A stretch of 64,000 bases of DNA from Blasia pusilla (lineage: Eukaryota; Marchantiophyta; Marchantiopsida; Blasiales): NCBI GenBank assembly GCA_050084515.1, contig CM114271.1, positions 60,016,001-60,080,000 of the forward strand. The letters are read 5' to 3'. Below are positions 36,945-49,509 of this stretch, in pieces. Within the stretch, counting starts at the first letter, position 1, and the number at the start of each line of letters is the position of its first letter. The notes below the pieces were generated by a model. That model saw nothing but the letters and a program-made list of their open reading frames with translations, was not told the origin of the DNA and did no database searches. The position numbers and the translations under genes are program-made.

Positions 36945-37560
36945 AATAAAAAAGTGTTTGAAACCTAATGTATAATTCATGAAGGGGAGAGATTAATGAT
37001 GTTCTACATGAATTTATTTTTTTTCGGTCCATAAGATGTGAAATATTTTTTCTTATTGCCCAATTGTCATATGTCAAATTGAGAGGTGTTTGCAAATCAA
37101 GAAGGCACTCTCCAATAATAATATAATTAAGGTGTCTGTACGATACAAGGAAAAGAAAAAAAGTGTTTGAAGAGCTAGTGTATAATCCATGAAGGGAAGA
37201 GATTAATCATGGTCTACATAAATTCAAATTTTTTTTCTTGTTGTCCGTAGTATGTGAAACATTTTCTTGCTATCTAGTTGCCGTGTGTCAAGCACAAAGG
37301 TGTTTGCAAATGAAGAAGACACTCTCCCATAATAATAAAGATAAGGTGCTTGTGCGATGCAAGAGAAATAAAAAAGTGGTTGAAGAGCTAAGGTATAGCC
37401 CATGAAGGGAAGATATTAATGATATTCTACATAAATTCAAAAAATTTTATTATTGCCCATGGCATATGAAACTTTTTCTTGCTACCCAATTTCCATGTGT
37501 CAAGTTGAGAGGTGTTTGGAAATCAAGAAGGCACTCTCCCATAATAATAAAGATTAAAAA
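36945..37560 (+). repeat. Tandem array 2 of the ~212-bp repeat (about 3 units)
   Basis: The phrase GA(A)GAGATTAAT or a near variant occurs at 36,987, 37,196 and 37,409, giving periods of 209 and 213 bp. Landmarks and orientation are the same as in the array at 1.93-2.66 kb, and the last unit ends CACTCTCCCATAATAATAAAGAT. Confidence 0.85.
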
Positions 37561-39160
37561 TCACCCCACAAAAATCAATTTTGTAAAGGATTTTCAGTTT
37601 TCAAAAAGGGTTATGGAAGGAGATTAAAGGAGATTAGTACGGTGGGAAGAAATAAGGGTTAGAGCTTTTGATTTATGGGGTAACACAACGAGAAAAAAAA
37701 CAACCCAATGGGCGAGAAAGATGGGAGAAGAACGGTCAAGTGTGGGGAGAGCATTAATACTAACACCAAGGAGTAATTGGTTTGGAACAGACATAAATTA
37801 TTTTAATCCATCGGACGGATGAAAAATTCACATCAGAGGGTTGAGAGTTCTACTGAATAACTTGTATTCTGTAGCCTTTGCATGTGGGGCTCGCCCATTG
37901 TAGGGGCCGTAAAGATGTTCAATACTAAGGTCATAAGAATTTCCTTAATACATCAAATATGAAATATTTGAAATATCACTTTCAAAATCAAAACATTTGT
38001 AGTAAGTTTATGGAAGAATTTATCAAAAATCTGGTATTTTCATATTTTATGGAGTTTATTAGGACTTGTGTCAAATTATTGTGTGTAACGAGTGAGTCGT
38101 CCTTCTTTCACCTTGACCCTGTTAATCTTCACATTCTCCGACCCGATGTGAGGTTACCTTAATGACAAGTTATGTTTGGGTAAGAGAGTAAGTATTTTAT
38201 TATTACCCTCCCCTTACAAGCATGAGAGTCTAGTGTAGTGGACGGCAAGCTTCTTGGTGAGGTCAGGTCTTGAGTTTGAATCTCCTTGTTGGCACTCAAT
38301 TTTGTTTTAGTCCCTCTTCAATTATAACCAATTCTAATATTTGTTGCAAAAATCCAAGGATGAATAGGCACCGGGTTCTATCATGTTTTATACTCAAATT
38401 CTCTCTTGTCTAGTTTGAAATTTGTTTAATAGAAAACAAAATGAGATGCGCTAGTTGTGAATTTACACATTGCCGCTTCCTCTCTCTCCACTCCCATGTC
38501 CTTTTTAATTTCTACTCAGATTTATCTTGATTTTGACTTATGAGGGCCAAACTAGTTTTGATAAAGAGACCATCGTTGATCTTAAACCTTTCAAGTGGTT
38601 TCTTGGTTTCTACTCACTTATGTCCTATAATTCGGTGCAAGAATTGGTCTTAAATTCATATTTAGGTATTTTGAGGGCTCTCCAAAATTCCTTTATGGGT
38701 CTTAATAGGCCTATGCTCATGACAAGATCTTGAAAGCTTGCATGAGCATTGTATTCTTTAAAAATCAAATATTCTTGGAATACCTTGTGTGGAAAATCAA
38801 AAGAATTCCTAGATCTACGCCACAACATCAAAGAGAGTTACAAAGAGTTAATATTAAGAGAGATATACAAATCTCAGAAGTATAAGTTTGGAGATTGGAT
38901 ATATGATAGTTTTTCCTTTAATGATGCATGATTGCAAATACCTCAAATATATATGTAAGAGAAATACTCCCAACTAATAATCTATACAATCAGAAATGAA
39001 CATCACTTTTGATTTTCCACCTGTGCATCGCATTTAAACTATGCGACTATCACGTGGCTCCAAAGTTCAATTATTTGAGTTTTCTGAAAATTTCACTTCA
39101 TATGTGCAATATGCTCACCTTACCATCATAATAATGTGGCATTTTATAACTAGTTGGACC
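37561..39160. other. Intergenic with a possible tRNA-derived SINE head
   Basis: No gene. At about 38,222-38,300 an A-box-like TCTAGTGTAGTGG is followed about 45 bp later by a B-box-like GAGTTTGAATCTCC, which suggests a decayed tRNA-derived element. Short open frames at 38,527-38,931 have no recognisable domain. Confidence 0.3.
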
Positions 39161-39165
39161 CATCT

Positions 39166-39357
39166 ATATTATTATTGGATTATTGGAGAGTGCCCTTTAT
39201 TTTGCAAACACTCATCTTGACACTTGACACTTTTGGCCAATAGGATTGCTCACTTCTGAACCAATAGGATTTCTCAAAATTTATTTGAAATGCCATTTGA
39301 AAAATTTGAGAGTTAGTTATGAGAGGTAATATAAATATGTGCATTGCACGGGCTTAT
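39166..39357. mobile_element. Short repeat related to the ~212-bp family, inverted
   Basis: It opens with TATTATTATTGG and GGAGAGTGCCCTTTATTTTGCAAACACTC, the reverse of the family edge, and closes with GTGCATTGCACGGGCTTATATT, a variant of the GTGCGATGCACGG end. The length is about 190 bp. Confidence 0.5.
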
Positions 39358-39769
39358 ATTACCACTACTACTTGCAAATTTGAGTGGCTCCATAATCAAG
39401 ATGGTGTAGTGTGGGCATGAGTGGTATGCCAAAAAAATTAAGGGTGCATTATAGCTACGAGCATCATGATTCATCACATTATACTCAATCAATTGAGAGC
39501 GGCTATCGGTTATTAAGCATCTAGGAGCAAAAAAATAATATTTTTAATCTCACTCGACAGTTCCTTAATGTTATTGGGTTGCTGGTGTATCACCAACAAG
39601 CGATAGAAATCAATCATGTGATGAAAAAATAAGGCATGAAGAACTAGAGAAAAAAATAGTAGGGATGGAAAAGCATGTGGCAGGGATTGGCCGAATGAGG
39701 AAAAAACCCGAATAGATGTGGTAGAGTCAAATATCCAAGTTGCTAAAAGGGAGGGTGTCACGACTGTTA

Positions 39770-40570
39770 GGATAGATCGGTGGGATCTAGCAGAGCGTGT
39801 GTACGAGTAGTGGAGGACAAGCCCAAGAGGTCGAGGATGACTTGTTGAGGCCCTGGGAAACCTGAGAGAGCAGGTTCTTTCAGGTTTCCCCTTCGTTTCG
39901 GCACATTTGGAGCCATATAGAGAAACTTACTATTTTGGGTAAGTTTCCATGTTGGGGATAGTTTACTTTCCACTTTGGGAAGTGGCCCTTGATCCGCTAC
40001 AGTAGATCAAGAGCCAAGGAGGTGACCTACGAGCATAGGTTACCGTTGAGAGGGCTTGGGAGAGGGAAGGGGGTATACCTCCAAGAAAGAGAGCTTGAGA
40101 GCTCATTCTCTCTTTGTTGAACCTCTTGGCATAAGGCGACAGAGCTATGGTCCCTTGCCTTGTGAGTGTAACCCAAGCCTCTCATTAGGAGAGTAGGTTT
40201 GGTTTGACATGAGAGAGAGTGCACACCTTTGAGAGCTATGGTGTGAGATGGTGTAGAGAGAGATTGGATCTTACTTTATTTGAGATATTTTGGTACTTCT
40301 TGCCTATGTGTATGGATGCCATGAGTTAGCATGGGATCGTGTGTGTTTGTGTGTGTGTTTGATGACAACGATATATGTTGTGTAGCGATGTGTATGCGCA
40401 CGACAAGGATTTCCGCAATCAATCCCACGTGTTTCGATTATGGGAGCATGGAGTGGACGCTTATGCCTCACGATCAAAGGTAGTTTCCGTCCTTATAGAG
40501 GGGTTGGTGCACCTGCCCTTGGAGCATGTGCTTGGGAAGTCCACTATTGGTTCATAGCAACTAGACATGT
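39770..40570 (+). mobile_element. Retroelement-like repeat, copy B
   Basis: Homologous to 30,300-31,140 (shared words are listed in that entry). After the shared part it reads TTGTGTAGCGATGTGTATGCGCACGA; the same phrase recurs at 63,921-63,946, so at least three fragments of this family lie in the window. No intact reading frame. Confidence 0.5.
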
Positions 40571-41900
40571 GGATCAATAGGCTCTTGCTTGTGAGAGCAA
40601 CAACATATCATGAGCAAGAGCATGATCGGCCAATCCACAATGCAAGGAAGATATAAGATTTTCCAACTTATATATCACATCATTGTTAGGCAATACGTAC
40701 AATTTGTACTATGTCGATGACGTAGAGAGTCGACGGTTAGTTTGGAGGACATTTTTTCCTAAGTGGTTGGATAAGGTTGGAAATAACTCCATTCCATCTG
40801 GATGGTTGTTTCAGAAAATGATTTCTTGTGTGAGCCAGAGCATAGAGAGTGAATGAGTTATTCAAATTTGCACAAAAATGAACAACTCCGGACATATCCA
40901 TAGACATGCCCAACGGGTCCTCCCCTCAAACCCGAGCCCGTAACAAAACCCCACCCTAGAGAGTAGGGTGGGGTTGGCCCTGTGATGAAATTCGGATGCA
41001 TGGTCTTGGTGTATATATGTGGCTATCTTTTTGCATGCGTGGGGATCTATTCGTGTTTTGGGTAGATTGATGGTGTTTGATATATGGATTTGAACAAGGA
41101 TGTGGATTGTGTAGAGATTTGTTTGAGCATGACACATGGAAGGAAGTTCAATAAAGAGAGGAAAAGCTTCCAAGCTCTCGCTCCCTCTTGATGGTGAGGT
41201 GTGCATGCATGTAACTTTCTCAACCACTCAAGTGGTAGTGGGTCAAGGGCCACTCTCCCTAAATGGAAAGTTAAACTCTACTCAAAATAGGGAACTTACA
41301 CCAAATGGTAAGGTTCGCAAGGGTTAACATGCATCTTCATGTTACCTTGGTCCTTAGAAAGATATCTTCGACCTTCGACCTCTCCAGATGCGCCACAACG
41401 ATACTCACCGTTCTACTACAAAAGATGCGACAAAGGTCTACAAGACCAATACCAATCAGTTTTTCTCGCAGGTCTGAAGATTGGATACTCTTCATGTAGC
41501 AAGCAAGAGGTTGGACTCTATGAGAAGTTGTAACATGAGATAAAAATAGAAACACAAGGTGCGAAAATACATATGAATTGAGTGGCTCAAATAATCACTC
41601 CCATGGAAAGGAATGTATCGATGTCTAGGGAGTATATATGTACTATGAAATGGAAGCTTCTTTTCAGGTCTTCATTATTTTCTTACAAAAATAAACGAAA
41701 GGAAAACATATAACCTAACCCAGAGAGGTTACGAGAGTGAAGGACATACAATCTAATCCAGGTTGCGACTATGAAGAACATCTGGAGATGGTTCCTATGA
41801 ACAGTTCTCAAAATAATAATAAAAAAAAATAAAAAAAAAATATATGTAAAAAACCCATACGATACAAAAGAGGGGACATGAGAACCAAAAAATAGACCGG
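40571..41900. other. Intergenic with an inverted fragment of the 321-bp element family
   Basis: At about 40,867-40,920 TTTGCACAAAAATGAACAACTCC and CCATAGACATGCCC match, in reverse, the element end at 33,176-33,222. Open frames on the - strand (up to 121 codons at 40,862-41,227) show no known domain. An A-rich tract lies at 41,809-41,846. Confidence 0.35.
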
Positions 41901-44900
41901 AGTTGTCTTTGTTGTCGTGGCCGCCACGTAGGACCGGTGACGCTGAGCGTGGCAGAGCTACGTCAAGTAGGAATGTCTAATATCATGGGCTGTACGGAGT
42001 TGACCACGTGTCTTCTCCACTTCTGGACCCCCCGGCCCTGACCGACTGGAGACTTTAATTAGGGGCCAGGGGCCTCCCTTGGGCGTCTGTCGGAGTCTGT
42101 CCTCCTTCGCGAAGGAGGACACACAGAGAGAACCGAGGAAGGAAGGAAGGAAGGAAGGGGCAGGCCATAAAGGCCGAAAGGCAGGGAAGGAGTTACGACC
42201 TCTGGACGGAAAGTTAAGGCTAAGGTTTTGCGGGTACGTCAGATCGCGGTCTTAGATTTCCACCGGTGCGGGCCGGTACGACTGCGCAATGTGCAATGCG
42301 AGTTCGCCCGTCTGGCAGCTGGGCGGGCGGCTATGGCCGACGAGGAAGCGAGAGAGGGGCGGTGGGAGGAGGAGGAGTGGGGAAGAGGGGAGGTCGAAGG
42401 GAGAGGGTGCCGATGAAGGATAATGGCTATGGCGATGGGAATCATGGTGCACGAGGAAAGAAACGAGGTTGAATGTTGTGACAGACGAGTGACTGGTGTG
42501 GCGCATCTCGAAGAACCTCGTCGATCGTGGACTGGGGTCAGCCGACGGGAGAAAGATACTTGTGGGATGCAGCAAGTCTTGCTGCTGCAATCGAGCAGGA
42601 AAAAGGGAGGAGGACGAAGAAGAAGAAGGAAGGAGGAGAAGATGGTGGAACAGATGGAAAAAGAAATGGTAGAGAATGGGTACGAGAGAGACGGATAGAG
42701 TAGTACGATTCGCGGAGTGCCTCGAAGGATTGATGGACTCCAGAGCTTCTGCGTCGGGCGCGGCTTCCGCCGCTTTTGGGGGGCTAGTCCAAGGAAAGTC
42801 CGGTACACGGTATGGCGGTCAGCGCCGAGATATCCTCCCCCGCTTTCGTGTCGTGTATTTCGCGTTCGTTCCTCGGTTCAGTCAGTCGACTAACTGTCAC
42901 AGCCGTAAGATGTTGCTTGGCTCAACAAAGATTTCCGCTTCTTTTGCAAATCGGTGGGAATGCACGAAGCATCTTCCTCCGGGATGCCTTCAGCAACCTC
43001 TAGGTGAAAGAAAGCGAGACAGTTAATGTTTTAGCGTAGCGCACTGTTGCCTGGCGGGGGGAGCTCTCTGATTCACCCGGACCGAGTTAAAGAGCACTGG
43101 CGTTTTAATGCCCAACATTCTCCTGCCTGCGTCTTGTGACGCGCTCCACGTCACGGGCCGAAATAGGCAAGGCGGTGGAAGATTTCTCCTTAAAGTCCCC
43201 GGACAGTGGTGGTAGCAAAGCTGCGTTGTTGGAGGGTGTTTCCGGATCGCGTTCAGCGAAGGCGACTCGGGTTGGGATGATTTTTTTTCTTCCTTCTTTC
43301 GGGGCCGCTATCTTCCGCAGTCCCATCGAGCTCTCGATCCGATCAACATTCCATCCCCTCCTCGCAGCATTGGCAGGCTGCCAGGAGGAGAGGGACGGAG
43401 GATTCAGGGAAGAGAACGGGATGCACCGCGGCGTTGGAATCCGGCGCGGTGAGGGCGATCTGCGTGCGCAGTGCAGATCGGGAAAGAGCGAGAAAAAGCG
43501 AAGAGCGAGGCGGGCGATGGAGCCCGGACGTACAGTTGGTGGAACCGAACATGAGAGGTGTCGTCGTCGGGTACAGGCCCGGGCCAAACGTGGGTAGGCA
43601 TTCAAAGACGAGGCTCGTAAATCGTTCTTGCCGGCTCTAACGGCGACGCGGGTCTGCTCGAGAAAGATGAGAATCGTGGGAGGTTCCAGGCACTGTCAGA
43701 TTGACCCACGTGGGTAACCAGTTTATGGACGAGCGGGCGAGCCCGTCGGTTAGTGCATGCCAGGATGGATGATGAACCTCCAAGCGCGTTGTCAGCATTC
43801 CTCTTAATCCCGGGCAGCCACCCCCCACGTTCCCTGTCTTTCCTGTACACCTTCCCGATCCATCTATCCATCCATCGGATTCCGCCCCCTCCATCCCCGA
43901 GCCCGAGCCCGATCTTGGCCCGGACCCAGCGCCCTCGGCATCTCGGATGGTGCAAGGAAAAAGAACGGAGCAGATTCATGGCGAGGAACCGAGAGGGATG
44001 GATGGTAAAAGCAACAAATAAATCGGAGGGGATCGTCGGCGTCGACGAAGAACAAGCACGTTATGTAGGGACTCCCCAATCCAATCGGGGAATTGCTGAG
44101 CTCGTACTTGGGCGTGATGATGGGAGGATGATAGATCTATGGGGGGTGGTAAATACTACGATCCGGCTCGATGGCGAAAATAAAGCGGGAAAGGGCCGTG
44201 GGTGACTGCACGTCGTTAGGGAGGAGAAGAGGAAGCAGCGGCAGATTTTCTGCATTAAGGGCGTCTTTCATTCATTCGCAAGGAGCTCATGAAAGAGAGA
44301 GACGTTCGGTCGTTCCCGGCTACGGCAAAAAATTATTATTATTTTTCTTGCTATGGCTGTCACCGCGAATTGGAGGTATTCTGCTTCTCCTCTCCTCCAC
44401 TGTGGTCGTTTCGTTTCGTTTCATTCCATTTCTCTCTCTCTCTATTTCTATTTCTATTCTAGTCGATGGAGAATTCCTGTTGACTCTCCAGCTGACAGAG
44501 AAAAATCGCAGCAGTCTCTCCCAACTAGTGCAGTGTGCGCAGACGTGCACGCCCGTCCAGTCCCGTCCCGCGAGACTGTTCGTTTGTTCGGCCGGGCGGT
44601 GGTAGTTGTAGGGAATGGGGGGAGACGATGCCGAGCGGAGGAATGGGGGTAGAGCAGTCCAGTAATTAAAGCGGCCACCTGAGTACCAGTGCAAGTCTTG
44701 GCCATGTCCGCTTGCGAATCTCCAAGCTTCGTACATACTACGGATGCGATGCGGTGCAGCAGAGCCATACCCCAAGTCACCTCTCCATCTGTCTTTGGCA
44801 CCGGTCGTAGACCTAACGCGACCGCAACGAAAGGGCCGAAAGCATCTATCTCCTCTACATCGATGGATCGATCCATCCACCGGTGCGAGGTGGGGTAGAG

Positions 44901-47510
44901 TGACAGCTATGGCGTTAACAGGCGTAACAGACCGAGGTGGAAAAGGTGGCAGATCTCGGAAGATCGTAGGGCATAATTGAAGGGGTGATGGAGCATTTAA
45001 TGATATGATGGTACGATGGCGTGGTGAATTTAATTCACCTGTGCCAAAGCTGGCAGCATTGCACCTTCATTTAATGCTCCACACCAACTTCCCTGCTTCA
45101 TCGTTAGTGCATCGGTGCACTTGGCCCCACTTCCTCCGGACTCTCCCACTCTTGTTCGTCCTCTACCTCTTTTCGCATCTCCGTCCATACCTTCTCATCG
45201 TTTTCCTTTCCGCTCTCTCTCTCCTCGAGTTCTCTGTCCTCTCCTGCCCCACCTCCGTCCTTTTGTCTTTCCCTCTCTCCATCTCCGTCTGCTGCTCAGT
45301 CGTTGTCACTCGGGTCTTTTCTTGTCAGCCCAGGCGACAACAAGAGGCCACGGCGTCTTTAAGGCAATGCCGTCCTCCCGGACCGGAATGCTTGCACACA
45401 CATCGGCGATGGATTGCAGGAAAATCCACTGCTCGTACAAGCTGCGACAATTAATGTGCCCTCTGGAAAGTCGCCATGTGGTATCCAGTATTAACTAAGG
45501 CCGCTGTGCTTTTGCGTCTCAGATTGCGCAACTAAGACCAGGAACTCGGTTGGTTTCTGTGGGGTTTAAGGCAGAATGAGTGCGTACTGTAGGAGCCGTG
45601 TGATGGTAGCTGGGGGACGCGGTGAGGGAGGCCGGACCGAGTGAGCGAGCGAGCGAGCGACTGCATGAGTCGGCGAGTCCTGTGAATGAACTCGAGCCGG
45701 AAGCTCATGAACCCATTTATGAACACATGACTGTACGGGGTTCGAGTGGTGCGATATATCCATGTATAGCACGAGATGCAATTAGATTCTACGATATCCG
45801 ATATGGATCCACAGTGACTCGGGGAGCTAGCAGAATTGAACACCGTATCCGGGGCCTCGGGATGGAGTAAGGTGGGGGGTAATGTAATATATGTAGGCTT
45901 GTACATAAGATCTAAATCGCTTTGGATCATCAATGCCGCAGATCATACATGGCAGGGTTGGCCGAAGACGAACATTCAAGATAATCCTACCGGATGGCTG
46001 CAACAACGATAGCATAGCGAGCGCTACTACGAAACTCCGGTTACCGCTCCCTTTCTGTCCGAGCTCTCCGGGACCCCTTTCGCCACCTGCACATCAGCAC
46101 CTTTTCTCGTGAGCGGGTCAACATCTCTCGCCCGCCGATCCGGAGTCCTCACCACCGACGCTACTACTAGCTACATCCTTACCGTAGGTGATGAGATCAG
46201 AGCCCTCCCTCCTCCTCCCGGCTAGAGCTCCGCGTCGCGCTCGGCCACGGCTACAGGTCATGGGCCGAGGATCGGCCGAGTCCGTCCCGGGAAAGTGATG
46301 ACGAGGATGACCGGCAGCCTGATTTCTGCAGTTATGCACAGCTTGTGCCGTTTCGACACGCCAATCTCTCGGATCGAGATGCTCGACACGAGGAAAATAG
46401 GGCCTGGGGATTCAATCCATGTGAGTGATTCTTCTCACATGTCTGCTGTCAGCCGGGTCTGCGAAGATGATATTTGCGAATCGTCTGCTTTGCTTCCTCT
46501 CACCCATCCGTGATCAGATGACACGCGCTCGCTCTGCTCTGGGTCCGGAGCACGGAGCTCCGAGTCCGAGAGCCAACCTCGTCCGGAATTTTTGGGAGGG
46601 TGTTCTGCTACCACGGAACCGCCTCTCGGACGCTTCGTTCATCGCCCAGCGCAGCCAGGATCGATGATTAGACTGGACCCTGTAGAGTAGTACCACACGA
46701 GGTAGATCTCTCGCGTAAGTTCCTGCGCTGAGGGGAAGAATACTCCACGTCCGAAATGGTTGGACTTGTTCAACAACTGTATATCAGATAGGTGTTGCAT
46801 GGCGGATGGGCGAGCTTTTATTGTTGTGGAATGCTCTCCACATGTTCGGCATGCTAATTATGGATAGATTCCGCTTTTTGCAGGTCGATGGTTTCCTCAA
46901 TACCATCAACCTGCTAGCGCTCGCCCGCATATTCTGCAGTATCTCGGGCCCGGCCCGGGCCCTTCACACCGAAGGGCAGACTCTGCGATGGACTCGCGGA
47001 GTCGTCAAGTCGAAGGACGGGCACATCGCTAAGACTCACAGCTGTCTGGCAAACGTTTCAACGACAGAATTAAGACATCAAGACTTCGACTCGGGCTTCC
47101 TTCCCTCCCCTCCCCTCCCACCCCACCCCACCGAGTCCTTGGTTGCCGAAGAAGGTGTGAAAACGAACGTGTCTGAACCTCGCGCAGTAGAATATTTTCG
47201 CCCACCAACTCATGAGCATGTAGCGGGCGCTTCAACCATGATGCACAGTAAGCGAGACCGTTGTCTCACCGGAGAGGGGTGGGGTGCACTCTTATTGTGC
47301 AAAATATGCCAGATGTGTGCCGGGCCGCACGTTGACTCCGGCACCACGCAGAGGACAAGCTCCGCGACGTGATGACGAGAATCGGTGGGAGGTGTTGCAA
47401 GTCCATGAGTCGGTGACTGTTGCACTGTCACATCTTCGATCACTAGTAGTCGTCAATCCGAGGTTTATCCGACTGCAAATTCAGATTTTTTCGGATATAT
47501 GTTAAAAATC
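41901..47510. other. 5.6-kb GC-rich block, no recognisable gene
   Basis: GC-rich throughout, with many open frames of 100-190 codons on both strands, often directly opposite each other (43,105-43,605 minus against 43,136-43,597 plus; 44,320-44,880 minus against 44,353-44,652 plus). None shows a domain, transit peptide or plausible splice chain that I recognise. Simple repeats inside it are (GAAG)n at 42,135-42,158, (GAGC)n at 45,642-45,660 and an AT/GA microsatellite at 47,521-47,551. It might hold a non-coding transcript or a fast-evolving gene, but the sequence alone does not support one. Confidence 0.4.
42135..42158. repeat. (GAAG)n microsatellite
   Basis: About six GAAG units, just inside the left edge of the GC-rich block. 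Confidence 0.9.
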
Positions 47511-47520
47511 AAAAATTAAA

Positions 47521-47551
47521 TAAATAAATATATATATATAGAGAGAGAGAT
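47521..47551. repeat. Compound (AT)n/(GA)n microsatellite
   Basis: TAAATAAATA runs into an AT repeat and then a GA repeat, marking the right edge of the GC-rich block. Confidence 0.9.
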
Positions 47552-49509
47552 AAGTATGACGTTCCCTGTGTAAGCGTTCGGAGTTGTTGATCCTCACGTG
47601 ATGCTCACCGAGCTTGACATCGCACAGGATTCGTTGCGAACAGTGTACGTGACTCCTTGTAAGAAAGCTCATTTTGCAAGCAGACGTGGCCGCGTCATGT
47701 TTGGCTACCCTTACGCTCATCCCTTACCCTCCTTTACTCCGAAAGCTTTGCACTCATGCGAGATCTTACTCACAGTTCCATAGTTTCCCGACAAATCAAA
47801 GATAGGGTCCCCCCCCCTACAAGTAAGTGTGTTCGATTCATACTGTTCATTTAACAGGTCCCAGGTTCATTCGTGGCATCTCGGTCAAACATATCATCCG
47901 AAGACCCTACAAACTATAGGTTTGTTGCTGAAACAAAAGTCTTCAACTCTCTTCCACATCCATAAAGTGGTTCGAATTGCTGACACGGGGCTGACATGAA
48001 GGAGATTCCCAAACCACTGGCTCCGGCTTGTGATAATTATCGATGAGCCAACAGTAGCGGGGCGAACGATGACCACCGCTTATCCGAGTCCGAGCTCCAA
48101 AGCTGCTCTTCACGTCAAGCGCCCGTGTGCTTTTTTGAACATTCTCCTCAAGTTCCGGGTGTATCAAAGCTCACTCATATTCGAGACAATGCCATCGCAA
48201 TGGATGGATGGGCTTCCAACGAAAGGGATGAGATGAGATGCGAACCTACTGTTGTCACGAGTAGCCCAAACCTCACCCCACCATTTGGACGGTTTGGGGT
48301 TCCATTCCATTCCCTTTCCTTCCTCGCTCGCTCGCCCGTCCTATGGTTTAGCCCAATCCTCTTTTTCGACACGGTTGTAGTGGATCGTGAGTCCACCTTA
48401 ACGGTACTACGGATCGACCAAGGCTCGATCGGCTTTGCTTTGCTTTAAGCTTGTCGACTTCTTTCGAGTCTGTGGACTACTTTCGGTGACAGTTGGGAGT
48501 CTCCTTTTCATCTTGTGGGCTCAGCTTGGTTTTCTATGCACAGGTCATAATTCGTTGGCCCCAATATGGTTTGTTCGGTTAGTCCCTCGTTTTAGGCCCT
48601 ATTATATGTGTGTGTGCATGGATCATAATTGTTCGGCCGCCATACGTTTTGCTGTCCGGTCGGGACTTGTTTGCAGGGTTTTTTTTTTAGCACGGACCCT
48701 TTTCTATGTGCCCTTTGCATTTGCTGGGGTGATACTTTCCCAGTCCCTACCTCTCACTGCTTTTGGCGCTACTATTTCCGTCCCATACCACACTTTTCCA
48801 TCCGCTTGGAACGCACTTGCTTGTCTTACACTTTTGGACCTTTCCACCCCACATTATTAATGAACCATTCCCACGACGCTTGCATTCCTGTTACCTCCCA
48901 GTGACTTTTCCCGCCTTTGCTGGGGCCACTGTTCCATGCTTTTGGGTTACAGTATTATCCCACCCCAAGTGATGGCAAAATGCATGGCGGGCCACTTTTG
49001 CTTGGAAGAGCGGGCTTAGTTACATACTCGCGCGTCAAAGTTGCTAACTTCGGTGTTACTAGTTGAGACACTGGGTCCTGAATCAAATTAAAGAAAATTC
49101 AGGGAAAAAGCGAAAGTTGACATATTTGCTTCGTAGGGAGTACTCTGGTAAGTTTAATATTATCGCTTGCATACTAGACCGGGATGACTTCACATGCTTA
49201 CGTGTTACCATCAGTGCTAGACACGGATGATTCTGGTATTTCGCAAGAAATGTAAATGTACGATATGCATCTGTATTGTTCATCAAGATGGCGTAAGAAC
49301 GTCTCTTACAACTCTGCTTTGCTAGCCACTTGTTTTAAATCAAACTTTTCATGAAGTGACATACTTATTTGAGTATGCGGCTATTTCCATAATTTAAAAG
49401 CTCAATGGTTTAACAAATTTGGTGCACACATTTTGCACTTGACTTTGAAAAGTAGTTATTTAAGATGCTAATTTTCGCCGGTACCTGAAAATGATGATAC
49501 ATATAAAAC
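47552..49509. other. Intergenic between the GC-rich block and the M16 gene
   Basis: A hydrophobic 141-codon frame on the + strand (48,435-48,860) has no recognisable family and no clear context; I do not call it a gene. The part nearest 49,509 should hold the 3' UTR of the M16 gene, which lies on the - strand, but no clear polyadenylation signal was found. Confidence 0.4.

Noticed and set aside
43105-43605. 166-codon - strand frame with Arg/Pro/Ser-rich sequence
   Set aside because: A 153-codon frame lies directly opposite. Both reflect GC-rich composition and have no recognisable domain.
48435-48860. 141-codon hydrophobic frame as a membrane protein gene
   Set aside because: No family resemblance, regular membrane topology or splice context was visible. 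It lies among short pyrimidine-rich repeats.
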